Assembly (NCBI GenBank): GCA_037447655.1
Contig: JBBHKE010001776.1
Location: 17,745-81,744 of the forward strand
Reading direction: 5' to 3'
Length of the DNA: 64,000 nt
Source: Zygnema cylindricum
Taxonomy: Eukaryota > Streptophyta > Zygnematophyceae > Zygnematales > Zygnemataceae
Below are positions 22,010 to 33,304 of this stretch, piece by piece. The translations under genes and the position numbers were made by a program. How positions within the stretch are numbered: the stretch's first letter is position 1; each line of letters begins with the position of its first letter. The notes under the pieces were generated by a model. It saw only the letters and a list, made by a program, of their open reading frames with translations. It was not told where the DNA came from and made no database searches.

Positions 22010-23690
22010 ATTCAAATATTGGGCAATATATGGAGTTCTAGTCGATGCTTGCCCTTATACCCTGTAACCTGCGGGAAGGTCTGGCAACCTGGGGCCAAAA
22101 AAGCCCTCTCTAATGTCCGTATCGCTTCTCTCCTCGACATTCCTCGAGCCTTGATTCCTCTGTATAGCCCATTCTCTCTCTTTTCTCGCCTAAGCTTTGC
22201 CTTTAACCGCCAGTGCCTCTTTGATGGGTCCCCAAATTGTGTACTTTTTGGAAAGCGAGGTCGCGGTCGACTTGAGTGTGCATCAGGTTTAACTTTGGCA
22301 CCTACCCTTTTTTTCCCCTCTATACACACTTTTGAGCCGTCGAAGTTTTTTTTTTTGGATTGAGATGCTTCAAGCCTTAACAACTTCCACTCACCTTTTA
22401 GCTGGGGGGTTCATCAGGCATTGTCTATAAATTATTGCGAGATGTTTTGCCTCTTGAATTAGATGCTCGTGGTTTTGATATGTTCTTTCGAGAATGTTCC
22501 CTTATTGCTGGTGGCATTGTTCCCCTTTGGGTTTGTGATCTTTTCACGGTGCCTCGCCTTGTGGTTATCACCAAACCACGGGAGGAGTCTTCCTTTTGCA
22601 TTGGGTAAGGTGATGTAACAATTTGTGGCCCGTGCCATTTGTATCCAGGTCTTATCCGCATATCATAATTATTTTTCTCATCATCAGTTTAGAGTGGCAA
22701 CTCAGGAGGGTTGTGAGGTCTCGGTCCACAGGATTCGAGCTTTGTTGGATGTTCATTCAGATTGATTAGACCTTCACGTGGATGTTTCCAACGTTTTCAA
22801 TACGGTGGATCAGAACGTCATTTTTACGGAGCTTATGGTTGCCACTTCCTCGGTTATTTAGATGTTCCCTTTTTGAGAGCCTTTCATACTCTGACCAGCA
22901 ACCTCTCCTTTTCCGTTGATGGTGATTTGGTTCCTCTTTCCTCTATGACCTGCACTGGTCAAGGCGACCTTCTTGGATAACATTTGCTTGCCCTTGCTCA
23001 TTACCGGGCCCTACGTGCTTTTGCTACCGCGTTCCTTTTGTGCCTCCTCCTTTCGATTGTGGACGATACACATATTATTGGCTCTCTGGACCAAGTCTTA
23101 TTTGCCTATATATTTTTCAAAGATCGTTTGGCAGAACTCAACCTTTGTGCTCAATCTTCAAAGTGTGTTTCTTGGTCACCTCGTGATATTCTTCGTTCTT
23201 TTACTCCTTTTTTGGTTTTCGAGCTCCTCCATCCGATGGCATTCGTGTGTTGGGTTGCCCACCTGGCTCGGACACATCCCTAGAATCTCTTGACTCCGTA
23301 ATTCAAATATATTAGTCCCACGTTGATGACCTTCCCAATCTTTATGATCCCTAGATGGCTTTCGCTCTTTCGACAAGGTGTTTCTTTATTCGCACTTTCC
23401 CACCGCAACTTTTGATGTTTGGTTTGTTGTTTTTTTCTTCTTTGGGTGTTTTCGGTTTACCTGCGATCTTTTCGTGGCATGTGTTGCTCCCGCCGCCGAT
23501 TTAGGAAGTTGGTGCTTTATTGCCTCCACTCTTGTCTCTCGTTCTTTGACTGGGCACTCTTGTTCTTGGTGCCATGGTCGTTGGTGTTTCGGATGGTGCG
23601 TTCACCTTCCAACGATTTATTTTAGAAGTGTCACGTTCTCTTCCTCCAGCTACGGTCTGGTTTAGTCTCAACTTTTTCTCCTTTTTTCTC
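22010..23690 (+). pseudogene. LINE-type reverse transcriptase remnant
   Basis: Translation in all three + frames gives ordered pieces of a non-LTR reverse transcriptase: WQPGAKKALSNVRIASLLDI near 22080, FVARAICIQ near 22626, HQFRVATQEGCEVSVHRIRA near 22685, LHVDVSNVFNTV near 22772, LALAHYRALRAF near 22984, the catalytic-type VDDTHII near 23059, KCVSWSPRD near 23161, and LGSWCFIASTLVSR near 23508. The Y/F-x-DD motif thus persists as VDD. Many stops and frame changes break it. It begins right after the STRAP gene in the same orientation. The class is recognised from motif order; the clade would need a search. Confidence 0.7.
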
Positions 23691-24732
23691 TGATTTAGTC
23701 AAAATTTCTTCGATTAAAACATAAAGTTTACTCTTTATGCATATACAAATGTTGTTTCTACCATGAGCTAAGAGAGTATTGACATCTGGACCGTGGGTCA
23801 AAATTTCAAGTTGATTTTCATGGAGTGTCATTTACAATTTTGTGTCGACTTTAGATTTCCTCCACGTGGCAAGTCTCGATTTGTCGAAAAATAATGGTAG
23901 CCAAGTTTCTTTATTATTTTTGTAAATCTTTTGGTGATCGTTTATGTGAATTTTTTTGTTTTATTTATGTTTTCTAAAGAGTTTGGTCAATTGTTTCTTA
24001 CATTAAATGTTTAGATGGTGTTGCTATAAATTGGTTTCACACAATAATAACGACATTCATGTTGTGTCAACTTGTATGTCTAACATATGATTTCTTTCGA
24101 ATTTGGAAAATTTACGATATTGTTATGATTCAAGTACAACCAAAGGTTGAATTGATATTGAACGCTCCCATGTCTGTTATTGTAATTGTTGTGCTCTCCA
24201 GTTTTCATCGGAATCTTGGAAGTCAATATATGGAATCAAGGAGTTCATACATGACATTGAGTTGATAAATTGAAGGACCTTAAAAAAAGTGATAAAATGT
24301 ACATTTCAACACACGACCACATATGAATGGTTGTAAAAATACAAACATTGAGCCCAAAAACATAAAAAAAACATGAAGAGAGTGCAATTTAATGAAATTA
24401 TCCGTTCAAATCACGAAAGAACTTAAGACTGATGATAGAAAACAAACGAAGGTTTGTATGCACCCCCCTGACACACAGTTTCATGAAAAAAAGTTGGTCC
24501 AAAACAAGTAAATGCCAACAAATCCATAGTAAACTCTCGAGTGAAATAACCATTCATTCGTACAAGAGCCTTTACTTCAATCCGTACGAAAAAAAAACTG
24601 CTGTATTTTTCCCGAAACACAATCTCTTACACATTTGAAAGCTTTCCTCCAAAGCAAGGTATTGATAACATAGTTCAAATGCAAAAAAAATGGAATGCTA
24701 TTTGATTAAAACCATTGACCTACAAAAAGCTT
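23691..24732. other. no recognised gene
   Basis: AT-rich DNA without coding motifs; it may be the 3' trailer of the LINE and intergenic spacer. Confidence 0.4.
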
Positions 24733-25416
24733 CTATTCTTCGTCCAGAATTGACAAGACTACAATGTCAAGGATGTCCGTTGACAAATTTATTGCAGAAA
24801 AGTAGAAACAAACCGCACCTAAAACACATTTTCCAAAAAAGTTGAAAGGTACGATAAAAAAGGGAAATTTAGGTTGCTTTTTCCGCATGATCCCAACTTC
24901 TTTAATTATTTCCCGACAATTTTGGAGCACGGTCTCCAATGTACTTTTTTTCTCCTCCACCCAAAAAATATTAGTCAACTGACAGCCTTTCCAAGAAAGT
25001 ATAACTTGCCATTCCCTTCGTCTACAAGTCAAACATAAGAAAGGTGTAACTTCCTCTACGCCTAATTTTAACAGTTTAACAAAGCCTAGTAAGCTTAAAC
25101 AACAAGGACAACGTGCAACAATATTCAAACGACGCACTTCTTTCTCCTTTTTCGATTCAAGTCCACTTGCTTTGGGACGCAACATTGAACGCGAATTTGA
25201 CGAAGAACGACAATTTTCTGGCGACTTTGAATTTGACGAAGAAGTAGAATTGTGTAAAGAATGTAGCATTAATTTTTTTTCTAGCTTTAATTTTCTCTTC
25301 CGTTTCAAACGATCGGGGTCCATAATGACGGAATTGTATATGATGGCACCAACAGTAATGGATGAAAAAATCATAATTGTACCAAATGAAGATCTTAAAC
25401 TCGTGCTTAGAGTCAT
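24733..25416 (-). CDS. hypothetical single-exon membrane protein with Cys pairs
   Basis: An uninterrupted 227-codon frame. Residues about 10-30 are hydrophobic (SFGTIMIFSSITVGAIIYNS) and are followed by a strongly basic segment (RLKRKRKLKLEKK), as in a signal anchor. A Ser/Asn-rich linker leads to two Cys clusters, CPCC near residue 102 and CLTC near 127, spaced like a zinc ribbon. A second hydrophobic stretch near residues 185-215 (FNFFGKCVLGAVCFYFSAIN) suggests another membrane segment. I do not recognise the family. The leader on the coding strand is GA-rich, as for STRAP. Reality as a gene is inferred from length and non-random composition. Confidence 0.5.
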   Translation of the reverse strand: MTLSTSLRSSFGTIMIFSSITVGAIIYNSVIMDPDRLKRKRKLKLEKKLMLHSLHNSTSSSNSKSPENCRSSSNSRSMLRPKASGLESKKEKEVRRLNIVARCPCCLSLLGFVKLLKLGVEEVTPFLCLTCRRREWQVILSWKGCQLTNIFWVEEKKSTLETVLQNCREIIKEVGIMRKKQPKFPFFIVPFNFFGKCVLGAVCFYFSAINLSTDILDIVVLSILDEE

Positions 25417-25424
25417 GTTTTCCC

Positions 25425-25425
25425 T

Positions 25426-25477
<52 letters not shown>

Positions 25478-25610
25478 CCTCTCCCCCTCTCCCTCTTCCT
25501 CTCCCTCCTCCCTCTCCCTCTCTCTCTTTTTTTCTCTCAGAAGACTCCCTCTCCTCTCCCTTTCTCTCCGTCGGTCCCTTCTTACTCCCCTTTGCACTCT
25601 CCCTCTACTC
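25425..25610. repeat. CT-rich microsatellite block
   Basis: (CT)n grading into CCCTCT units immediately upstream (minus sense) of the hypothetical membrane protein. Confidence 0.9.
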
Positions 25611-25619
25611 CCAAAATCT

Positions 25620-26252
25620 ATTCGTTCTCCATATCCAGCAAATCAAGCATTTCATCAAACAGAGTACTTTAAAACCTCAAACCCCCACCTAAAGAAAGAA
25701 ATCATCAAGGCTTTTTCTACTTAATTTTCTGTGTGAGCTACATTCGTTTCTACCAAATCACTAAGCTCAATTGAGAAGAAAAAAATACAATGTCGAAAAG
25801 CTGCATAGGTCATTTTCGTCGGCGTACCATCGAAACGCTGTCTTTTCGCACGTGTGAAATTCTCCGCCGTAGAATCTCATATCCAAAATCTGCAGCCGTT
25901 CAAATCTGCAACCTGCGAAAATTGCCGCCGTCCGATCGCAAGTGCGATATCTGGCGACGAATATTACATGCGCCAAACGAAAAGACGGTAAGTCAAAGTG
26001 GCAAGTCATGTCTCTGGGTTCCGTCATCAGAGCCCCTGACGTAGTGTGACGTCATGACAAATCGAACTATCCGACTTTGTTCGTCGATTTTTAGATGAGT
26101 TAGGCGACAAAGTGTATCGTACAATTCTCGTACGACATAGAAAGGACGGCGCGCTTTAAGACTGAATTTTGAATAGTTGAATCCGGCGTTTCAATTGGTT
26201 CAAGATCGTTCGGAATTGAAGTCAAACAAATTGTTTGGACGCAAAAATGAGG
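25620..26252. other. no recognised gene
   Basis: Intergenic sequence. ORFs on both strands at 25767-26044 mirror each other and carry no motif. Confidence 0.4.
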
Positions 26253-26473
26253 TACACCTTGAATCGTTATTAGCGTCAATGTTTTTTTCGCCACTTAAAA
26301 TATCTTTTCTCCGTACACACTTGTTGGATTTTCAATTTGAGACCGCCAATCGGAAGCTGAGAATGTTACCTTTCAATCGCAACCGTCAGATCTACAATCC
26401 AACAAGTGTGTACGGAGAGAAGATGTTTTAAGTGGCGAAAAAAATATTGACGCTAGTAACGATTCACGGTGTA
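26253..26473. mobile_element. TA-flanked palindromic MITE, 217 bp (copy 1)
   Basis: The element is 26255-26471 between TA dinucleotides. It starts CACCTTGAATCGTTATTAGC and ends with the inverted version GCTAGTAACGATTCACGGTG. Nearly the whole length is self-complementary: CTCCGTACACACTTGT on the left matches ACAAGTGTGTACGGAG on the right. The unpaired middle holds CCGCCAATCGGAAGCTGAGA. There is no ORF. Sister copies lie at 43490, 44372 and 51183. Confidence 0.85.
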
Positions 26474-27153
26474 CAACATTTTGGCGGTTCCAAATAAAAT
26501 TCTGAGACTTGTAATGACATATATTCTATGTTGACTTCATTATTGGCATTGGCGATTTATCGATTCGTTTCGAGGGCGTGTCGCGATTTGTGTTGGCGTC
26601 GCGGCGGTACTTTCTGTACGGCCGATACTGAATAATTCGTTTGAGCTTTCGGGTTTAGCTTGTGTTGGTTTTGGACGATCTTCAGCGATCCATCTTTTCT
26701 GACGAGAGTACCGATTCTCATGTATGTGACGTGACGTGACGTGACGAATCTGAGTGTATGGAATTGAACCAACGTTTACATGTTTTAGTGAATGCTCTGT
26801 GTACGGAATTGCTTGAACAAACGTGCGGCAATTCTTGGTGGAAACTCAACGTGTATATACGGTCTGATTGGACCAATTTAGGTGTGCATTTATTGTAGAC
26901 TCTTTTGTCGTAGAATACAAAGGCATTGCAGATCAGACAGAAAAAAACAACCCTTCATCCATCAATTTCACAGAGCAAGTTAGACATACAGAGAGTAAGA
27001 CAAAGTAGAATAGATTCGGCTTTATTATAAAGTCTCTTGTAACATTTTGTCCTAAACTGACCTTAATTGAAAGCTACGGCTATTCCTGAGATCGTATCTT
27101 GTCTATTCTATCTACTTGCTAAATATCTCTCCCTACTCTACCTCATTCTTATC
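26474..27153. other. no gene; contains a (GTGAC)4 word
   Basis: Intergenic DNA. At 26726-26746 four GTGAC units in tandem create overlapping TGACGTGA (ACGT-core) sites that could bind bZIP-type factors; function is not shown. Confidence 0.35.
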
Positions 27154-27687
27154 TCTATTATTTCCGTGACTCCCTAAAGCCCCTCTGCGTGTATTGATCT
27201 TTGGCTGGTCCATTTCGTCTGTGGTTACGGGAATCCATCCCGTTAGCTCGGATGACCGACCCGGCGCTGTTGATATTTGAGTATTTTCTAGGTCTGTATT
27301 ATAATAGGAAAAATGTAGAGGCGGTCTACCTCTAACTCCCTTTACCAAGCCCCCACACTTGTTGTAGTCACTGAAGGCTGGGTAGGGTGATAGGGCCATG
27401 GCTGCCTAAAGCTTTGTAACTCTATTATTTCCGTGACTCCCTAAAGCCCCTCTGCGTGTATTGATCTTTGGCTGGTCCATTTCGTCTGTGGTTACGGGAA
27501 TCCATCCCGTTAGCTCGGATGACCGACCCGGCGCTGTTGATATTTGAGTATTTTCTAGGTCTGTATTATAATAGGAAAAATGTAGAGGCGGTCTACCTCT
27601 AACTCCCTTTACCAAGCCCCCACACTTGTTATAGTCACTGAAGGCTGGGTAGGGTGATAGGGCCATGGCTGCCTAAAGCTTTGTAGC
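27154..27687. repeat. 267-bp tandem duplication
   Basis: 27154-27420 and 27421-27687 are nearly identical (visible differences: TTGTTGTAGTC versus TTGTTATAGTC, and one base at the 3' edge). On the minus strand each copy has an open frame of about 82 codons starting MALSPYPAFSDYNKCGG and containing TGWIPVTTDEMDQPKI. I do not recognise the peptide. The unit may be part of a retroelement or a young local duplication. Confidence 0.9.
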
Positions 27688-27689
27688 AG

Positions 27690-28724
27690 ACAGTTAGCAG
27701 AAAATAGATGGGTTTACTAAAATTATTGACAGACCCAGGAATTGATTCTGGAACCTGTCGTCCGTCAATGTAGCCGATAGCTTTGTCCGTTTAGTCTAAG
27801 ACTAGTGCTAAGACATGTAGGGTTTGATATATATATAAATATGTACGCGTAGACGAATTCATTTAACGGCGCAAAAAGATCCTTAGTACATAGAAACAGT
27901 TTAGTGAAGTATGGTTTACGCGAAACTGATACCGCGCATTTGTTTCGACGGCGAAACAAATACCACGCACTTATTTTCGACGGGTAAGAATGGATACCAG
28001 ATTTAATCGACGGCCGTGGTGCTAGCCGAGATTCCGGAATGGCCGTCTTGGCGTTTTCTGACGCCGCCACTCCGGATGACACGTGGAAATGCGCTGGAGG
28101 ATTGCGGAATCTCCGGTGCGCAAGATAACATGTTTGGGTGTGACATTTGTCACTCGTATGGTCTTGTCGTACAATTTCCGTACAGAAAGTACTCCGGCGC
28201 CTGTACTTTTATGTACGGTACAGTCCTGTGATTGGCGCCGTACTTCAGTAGAAGGGGTTTAGAGAGGGACTAGAACTTAGAATATTTCTGGTAGGTAGAT
28301 GCCTCTCCCAGAGAGCACCTTGTATAAATGGCAAACTTTGGCCAACCATAACTATCAACTCAGTTGACCAATTTCAGTGATTCTTGTTGCTGCGGACTCA
28401 GGGGAGTCCACGCTATACAGGGGTGTAGTCGGTCAGAGTTTTTGCCTGCCTGGGTGGCTGCATTTCTAAGGGAAAGTCAAAGTGGGTGAATGTGTCCAAA
28501 TCTCATATTCTAACTTTGCATTCTGTGGTGGAACTGAGCACACAGAAAGTCTTATTTCACAGGGTTGAAGCTGTAATGGGGTTCTGATTGTCAAGGGGTC
28601 AATCATTTGGGTTTATATCAAGTTGGAGTCGGCACTATCTAGATTAGCTTCCTTTGGACCTGCGAATTCTGTGTGGCAATGGAGCCCATAGAATTTCAGG
28701 CGCATCAGCTTGGACAAGGTTAGC
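27690..28724. other. no recognised gene; possible LTR sequence
   Basis: Intergenic DNA with GTACGG-rich words up to 28230. The part nearest 28724 would be the left half of the copia-like LTR into which the hAT MITE inserted, but its outer boundary is not visible to me. Confidence 0.35.
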
Positions 28725-29195
28725 TTAGTCCATAGTTCAAAAGTAGGCGTTTCTATTGTAGGCCTTTTGTCGGCGCCTTTATCGTAAGCTGTGTTATGGG
28801 CTTTTCATTTGATCTTCTGAAATCGCTACTTTGATCAGCGACCGTCCGTTCGTCCAAATCTGACGATAGTCATATCGTAAGTTGTGTTATGGGCTTTTCA
28901 TGTGATCTTCTTGGATCGCTACTTTGATCAACGACCGTCAGATCGTCCAAATCTGACGGTTTAAATAGAAAGTCGCTCAAAACTCACAGAAAAATATTTA
29001 TTTGTCCGATTTTTTTTTCAAATTTAGACATGACGTTTAATTCTCTATCGATCCATGTGCAACTCAACCCTGTTACTATTTTATTTCATTTTGCGGCCAA
29101 TACAATATGGGTCTTAAGGGTATATTGTATTTTTTGCGTACAATAGGCATATTGTATGGGTGTACTTTCACCTACTTTTGAACTATGGCTTAGTC
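28725..29195. mobile_element. hAT-type MITE copy 2, in a copia LTR
   Basis: The element is 28733-29187 with the same 17-bp TIR as the copy at 4121-4426 and its own perfect 8-bp target duplication GCTTAGTC at 28725-28732 and 29188-29195. It is 455 bp. The extra length is partly an internal duplication of a segment of about 90 bp (TCGTAAG..GTGTTATGGGCTTTTCAT at about 28783 and 28875). Confidence 0.9.
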
Positions 29196-29942
29196 TGAGC
29201 AGGATATTTTCGGCGCGCTTTAGCGTATTCCGGGTCCACTTTGTAAGAGCTAGCAGCTCACTGTTTTCTTTGCCTAGTATTGCTTTTTTGGTAAGTTAGT
29301 GGAACAATTTGAGTGAGTAATGGACGATACGCCTTGTAATTGTGAAAAACTTTGGCTAAATATATTGACTTTGGCCTATCTCTCTCTCTTATGTATTGTG
29401 AATGCTTCCTATTTTTTGAGTTCCTTTGCGTGTTTTTATCATTGTTAAGATCCTATCATTGGGCGTCGGAGCAGGTAGTGCTCCATAGTTGTAAAAAGGT
29501 GGTGAGTTGGCGGCAATGGGGGGGAAAAATAACAAGAAGCCTACCTCCTATACTCCCTTCGCGTCGCCTGTCCCTCTCGTGGATTATTGGGATGATCTAC
29601 CGCCTCCTAAGGAGCCTCCTAAAAAGAAACAGGTTTTAGCTTTTGTGGAGCCATATTTGAAGAAACTCTCCCTTCAGACCTTCAAGAAAAAGTTGGAGGG
29701 ACAAGAATTCTCGAGGATCGGCTACGCAAACTCTTCGAGAATCTCTTCCGCTATGTTGACCGGTGGAACAAGCATCCAGCTCGATAGGATCCGGATCCAG
29801 ATCCAAATGGAGATGATCTTGAAGAAGGGGATGATGATGTCACGAGGAAGGAGAGTACTAGAAAGGGGAAAAAAATCGTTGATGACACTTCTGACCTCGA
29901 TGATAGAGATGAGCAAGAGGAGGTGTACTTGATGCCCATGAA
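29188..29942 (+). mobile_element. truncated copia-like element A (LTR end, leader, Gag start)
   Basis: About 755 bp shared almost base for base with 35178-35935. The proposed order is the 3' part of an LTR ending CCTATCA near 29459, then a primer-site-like TTGGGCGTCGGAGCAGG, then a Gag-like frame from ATG 29516 (MGGKNNKKPTSYTPFASPVP...). A frame change near 29692 follows, then an acidic stretch (DDLEEGDDDV) to EEVYLMPMNI. In copy B the same frame runs on into recognisable copia Gag, which is how this unit was assigned. Copy A keeps the ATG but has a TAG after HPAR and stops matching at 29942, next to the DDE element. Confidence 0.6.
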
Positions 29943-30039
29943 CATAGCTTCTATTCAATTAAAGTTTATCCTTATGTGAGTGTTTTCCAATGTGGATGTG
30001 TAATTTCCAATGTGTGGAATGTGTGGTTGGAATTGTTTG

Positions 30040-31552
30040 TAGTAATGGGATTTTCTAAGAGGTAGGAGATCCTATTACAATTATACGTTTGAAAGAGGAG
30101 CACGCGTCAGAGTTCTTTGACGAGTTCGGACGTGAGAGGACTACACGAATTACAAAAAGGTGGATCCAAAGGTTTCACGAGAAACACAACATCGTCATCC
30201 GTGCCCAAAAAGGCAAATTACAATGTAGTCCGGAAAGAAGAGAATCACATTGAGAAAACCGTGGCTTATCACTGGGGCGTTTTAAAAAGGGGCTTCCTTT
30301 CGGGTGAGACCTATACTTTAATGCTATTAATGATATTGTTATTTATTTTTTTGTGTCAGGGTTGTTGAATTGATCAAAGGTAAAATAAATATTTTGTTGA
30401 TCCGATTTTTGTTTCATTGTCGTCATTTTCATTGTGTGATCTAGGTGAGCTTGACGAAGATTTAGTGGAGAATATGGATGAGACCTATATGATTTTAAAT
30501 ATGGACAATGGCAAGACATTAGGGTTTCGTGGCGATGAAGTCGTGAAGTATGCCGACGTTGCGGGTGGAGGCGAATCCATGACCTTGATGGTGCGTCTCA
30601 CCGAATTCAACGACGGAGGGGTGAATGCACGGATTGAATCACCTATGCTTATTCTCACTAACCGTAATAGGACTTACCCAATTCGCAATCTCCCCGACGA
30701 TATTCCAGGTATACATCCCTTTGTTTCGTTTTGTTTGTCCTGAATTGTTCGATTTTTCCCTCTCCCGTTCTTCTCCCCTCATCATCTTCAATCCCCATTA
30801 TCATTTTTTCCCTCCTTAATGTTATTTAATTTAATGCCTTTTTTATTATTTCCATGTAACCAATAACAGGTGTGTGCTATCGCACGGGCGCAAAGGGTTG
30901 GAATGACAAGAGAGTCTTCCCCCAATGGTTTGAGGACCGCAGGTCGTATCAAGCCGATTCCTATGGTCGACAAAAAACAATCTTCCTCGATAATTGCGGA
31001 GGACACAACATGTCCGAGGAGCTTAACCGCGTTTTGGTTGCAAAAAATACGGTGTTACACTTCTTTCCACCGAGTGCTACTCACTTGGTGCAACCGGCTG
31101 ATTCGTTTGTAATATCAAAAATAAAAGAAGTTTGGAGTAGGAAGTGGGAAAATTGGAAGATGTCAGGGGTTAGGAATGAACAGTGGTCACAACCCTCTAA
31201 CCGAGGTTGGTCTGGAAAATTATTAGGGCCGGGGAAAAGGTATTTTCTCGAGTTGGCAAGGGACTCCATTCGAGAAGTCAACTCCATGAAAGACAAGGAT
31301 GGGATGGGATATGCACAAAAAGCAATGATTCAGTGTGGGTTGTCATTGAAGGACGGGACATGGGAGGAGGGAATGCTTACACATCAGTTGCAATGCATCA
31401 TCAACAAACACCGAAACCATTTCGATGGCGAAGAAGTGCCACCTTCCTTACCAAGGACACGGGAATCCCGCGGAAATTCTCATGACGCCGAGGTCGGTAC
31501 TCAAGAAGAAGAGTCTACGGACGAACAATTCACGGACGGGGACGAATTTTAA
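30040..31552 (+). pseudogene. pogo/Tigger-like DDE transposase, one frameshift
   Basis: A CENP-B/Tc5-type helix-turn-helix segment (ITKRWIQRFHEKHNIVIR) lies at about 30135-30190. The frame changes by one base near 30230, then continues KEENHIEKTVAYHWGVLKRG. Two introns with perfect phases follow, 30304-30444 and 30709-30869. The catalytic domain is complete: first Asp in MDET (30477-30479), second in IFLDNCGGHN (30989-30991), third in QPAD (31100-31102), with 36 residues between the last two, as in DDD-type pogo enzymes. The C-terminus is acidic (QEEESTDEQFTDGDEF) and ends at TAA 31550-31552. Except for the frameshift the gene reads well, so loss of activity is recent or the frameshift is bypassed by an intron I did not see. 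Terminal repeats were not identified. Confidence 0.75.
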
Positions 31553-32189
31553 GCCCTTAGGAATGCCTTAGCATTCCCTTGTATTCCTTTATACTGGAAT
31601 TTAAAGCGTAGAAGAGACATAGTTTTGTAGCTTTTGTTGCTTTGGCTTGTATTACCCGTTTTAAAAGTGATAATAGTGTACGGATTTAGGTGGTATGAGT
31701 TACTAGACAATATAGTAGGGGTATTACGTCGCATAGTGCGTCTTTTATTGCAAGTTTTTTATTTACTTCACTGTGAAATATGTATGCCAAAACGATGTAC
31801 AACACGAACCTTTTGTAATACATGATATTCTTTTGGCAATATATAAGTATGTGTAAGAGTTGTGGTTTGTCATGGTCAATGTAAAACTGTGTGTTTATCA
31901 TTAATTTATACGAAACATTATGTTGTACTTGGTTAATAATTTTTTTTTTTTTAGTTTTGATACACAAACTTGTGGTTTTTGACGTTATTCGTATTAGGCG
32001 ACGAGCGCGCCACATCGTTGTTTGCTGTCGCATCAATAACATGGATTATGTCATTGTTATTTCATCATCGTTGTCAGATTATCATGCAACATGGGCTTTT
32101 CAACGATGACTTTGCCTCATAGCCGAAGTATTTTTCAGTGATGACAAAACTTATTTAGTGTTTTTGCTTAAACGGTTATATTACTGAAT
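31553..32189. other. no recognised gene; downstream of transposase
   Basis: AT-rich DNA likely to be the 3' part of the DDE element. The motif TAGGCGACGAGCGCGCC near 31997 begins the GCGACGA theme repeated further on. Confidence 0.4.
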
Positions 32190-32500
32190 ATCAGCGACGA
32201 TAATTTCTCGTCGATGGAAGTTCATAATACATGACAAAAGGAAAAAAAATAACAAACTACCTTGAATCCACTGCTGTAAAATTCAGCGATGAATATGTCT
32301 CGTCGCTAGTTGTTCATAATCCATGACAAAAGGAACAAAATAACAAACTACCTTCATTTCATAGATGTGTAATCCAGCGACGAAAATATCTCGTCGTTGG
32401 TATTTCAACAACCGTCACAGTATAAACAAAAATATTATTCCATTCATGTAAAATCCAGCGACGACAATGTCTCGTCGCTGGTTGGTAAAAATCCATGAGT
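32190..32500. repeat. palindromic GCGACGA minisatellite
   Basis: Four degenerate units centred near 32205, 32297, 32390 and 32470 each carry CAGCGACGA-AATNTCTCGTCGCTGG, a small palindrome, followed by an ATCCATGACAAAAGGA-type spacer. Unit length is about 80-95 bp. Layout recalls subterminal repeats of DNA transposons. Confidence 0.75.
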
Positions 32501-33304
32501 AGGGGATAAAATTATTCCATAGCGGATGCAAACATATACAAACAGAATCATTTAGTACAAAACATAAGATAATGATATATAGAGTGCAAAACATAGTAAT
32601 AACAAATTGTACACATGACAGAAATATACAATTATGAATCGCAAATTTTGCTATCGTACAAATTGTGTAGCTCAATATTGGCCCTGAAATCATACAAATT
32701 GCGATACCTTTCCACTTTATCTTGAATCTTCTATCTATTATCTTTTATAAATTCAGATTTTTAGTAATCATTTCACTATCCTCTTGTGCGTCAAAAAAAT
32801 CGCAAATAACATGATGTCGATAATAAATCAGAAGCGTTGTCCCCAACCTGAAAAACACAAAAAAATTACTTAGTTTCAACTGTCAATCCGTTGAGAGTTT
32901 CAAGGATTTTTCATGGGTTTTTGGAGTTTGTAATACTTTTTTTAATTAAATCGTAGTTTAAGCTGGATAGAAATTATTATTATTTTTATAAAAATCATTG
33001 TTTAATGACATTTAACGAAAATTGAACAAATGTACATGTCTATGTTTTTGAATCCATCGAGAATAACAAGTGTGACGATCGTATAGATTACAAATCCGAC
33101 TGTTATTATGAAAATCTAACAGTGAAAATAACAAACGAATACATCTTTCCATTTCAAATATATTGAGCATTTGTCTTCGCACCTTCACCAACAATATTAA
33201 TAAGCGTCATTAAAATTAAACTAAAATCAATTGGTTAACAGAAAAGGTGAAATGAGGGAAACAAAAGCAAACCAAAAAAGAGCCAATTGTAAGAGAATAC
33301 GTAC
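32501..33304. other. no recognised gene
   Basis: AT-rich DNA with short unrecognised ORFs on the minus strand. Confidence 0.35.

Noticed and set aside
25767-26044. Overlapping + and - ORFs of 84-86 codons
   Set aside because: Both strands are open over the same stretch and neither shows a motif or conserved exon border.
32190-32500. CRISPR-like array
   Set aside because: Repeats are degenerate, spacing is irregular, spacers are similar to one another and the context is eukaryotic.
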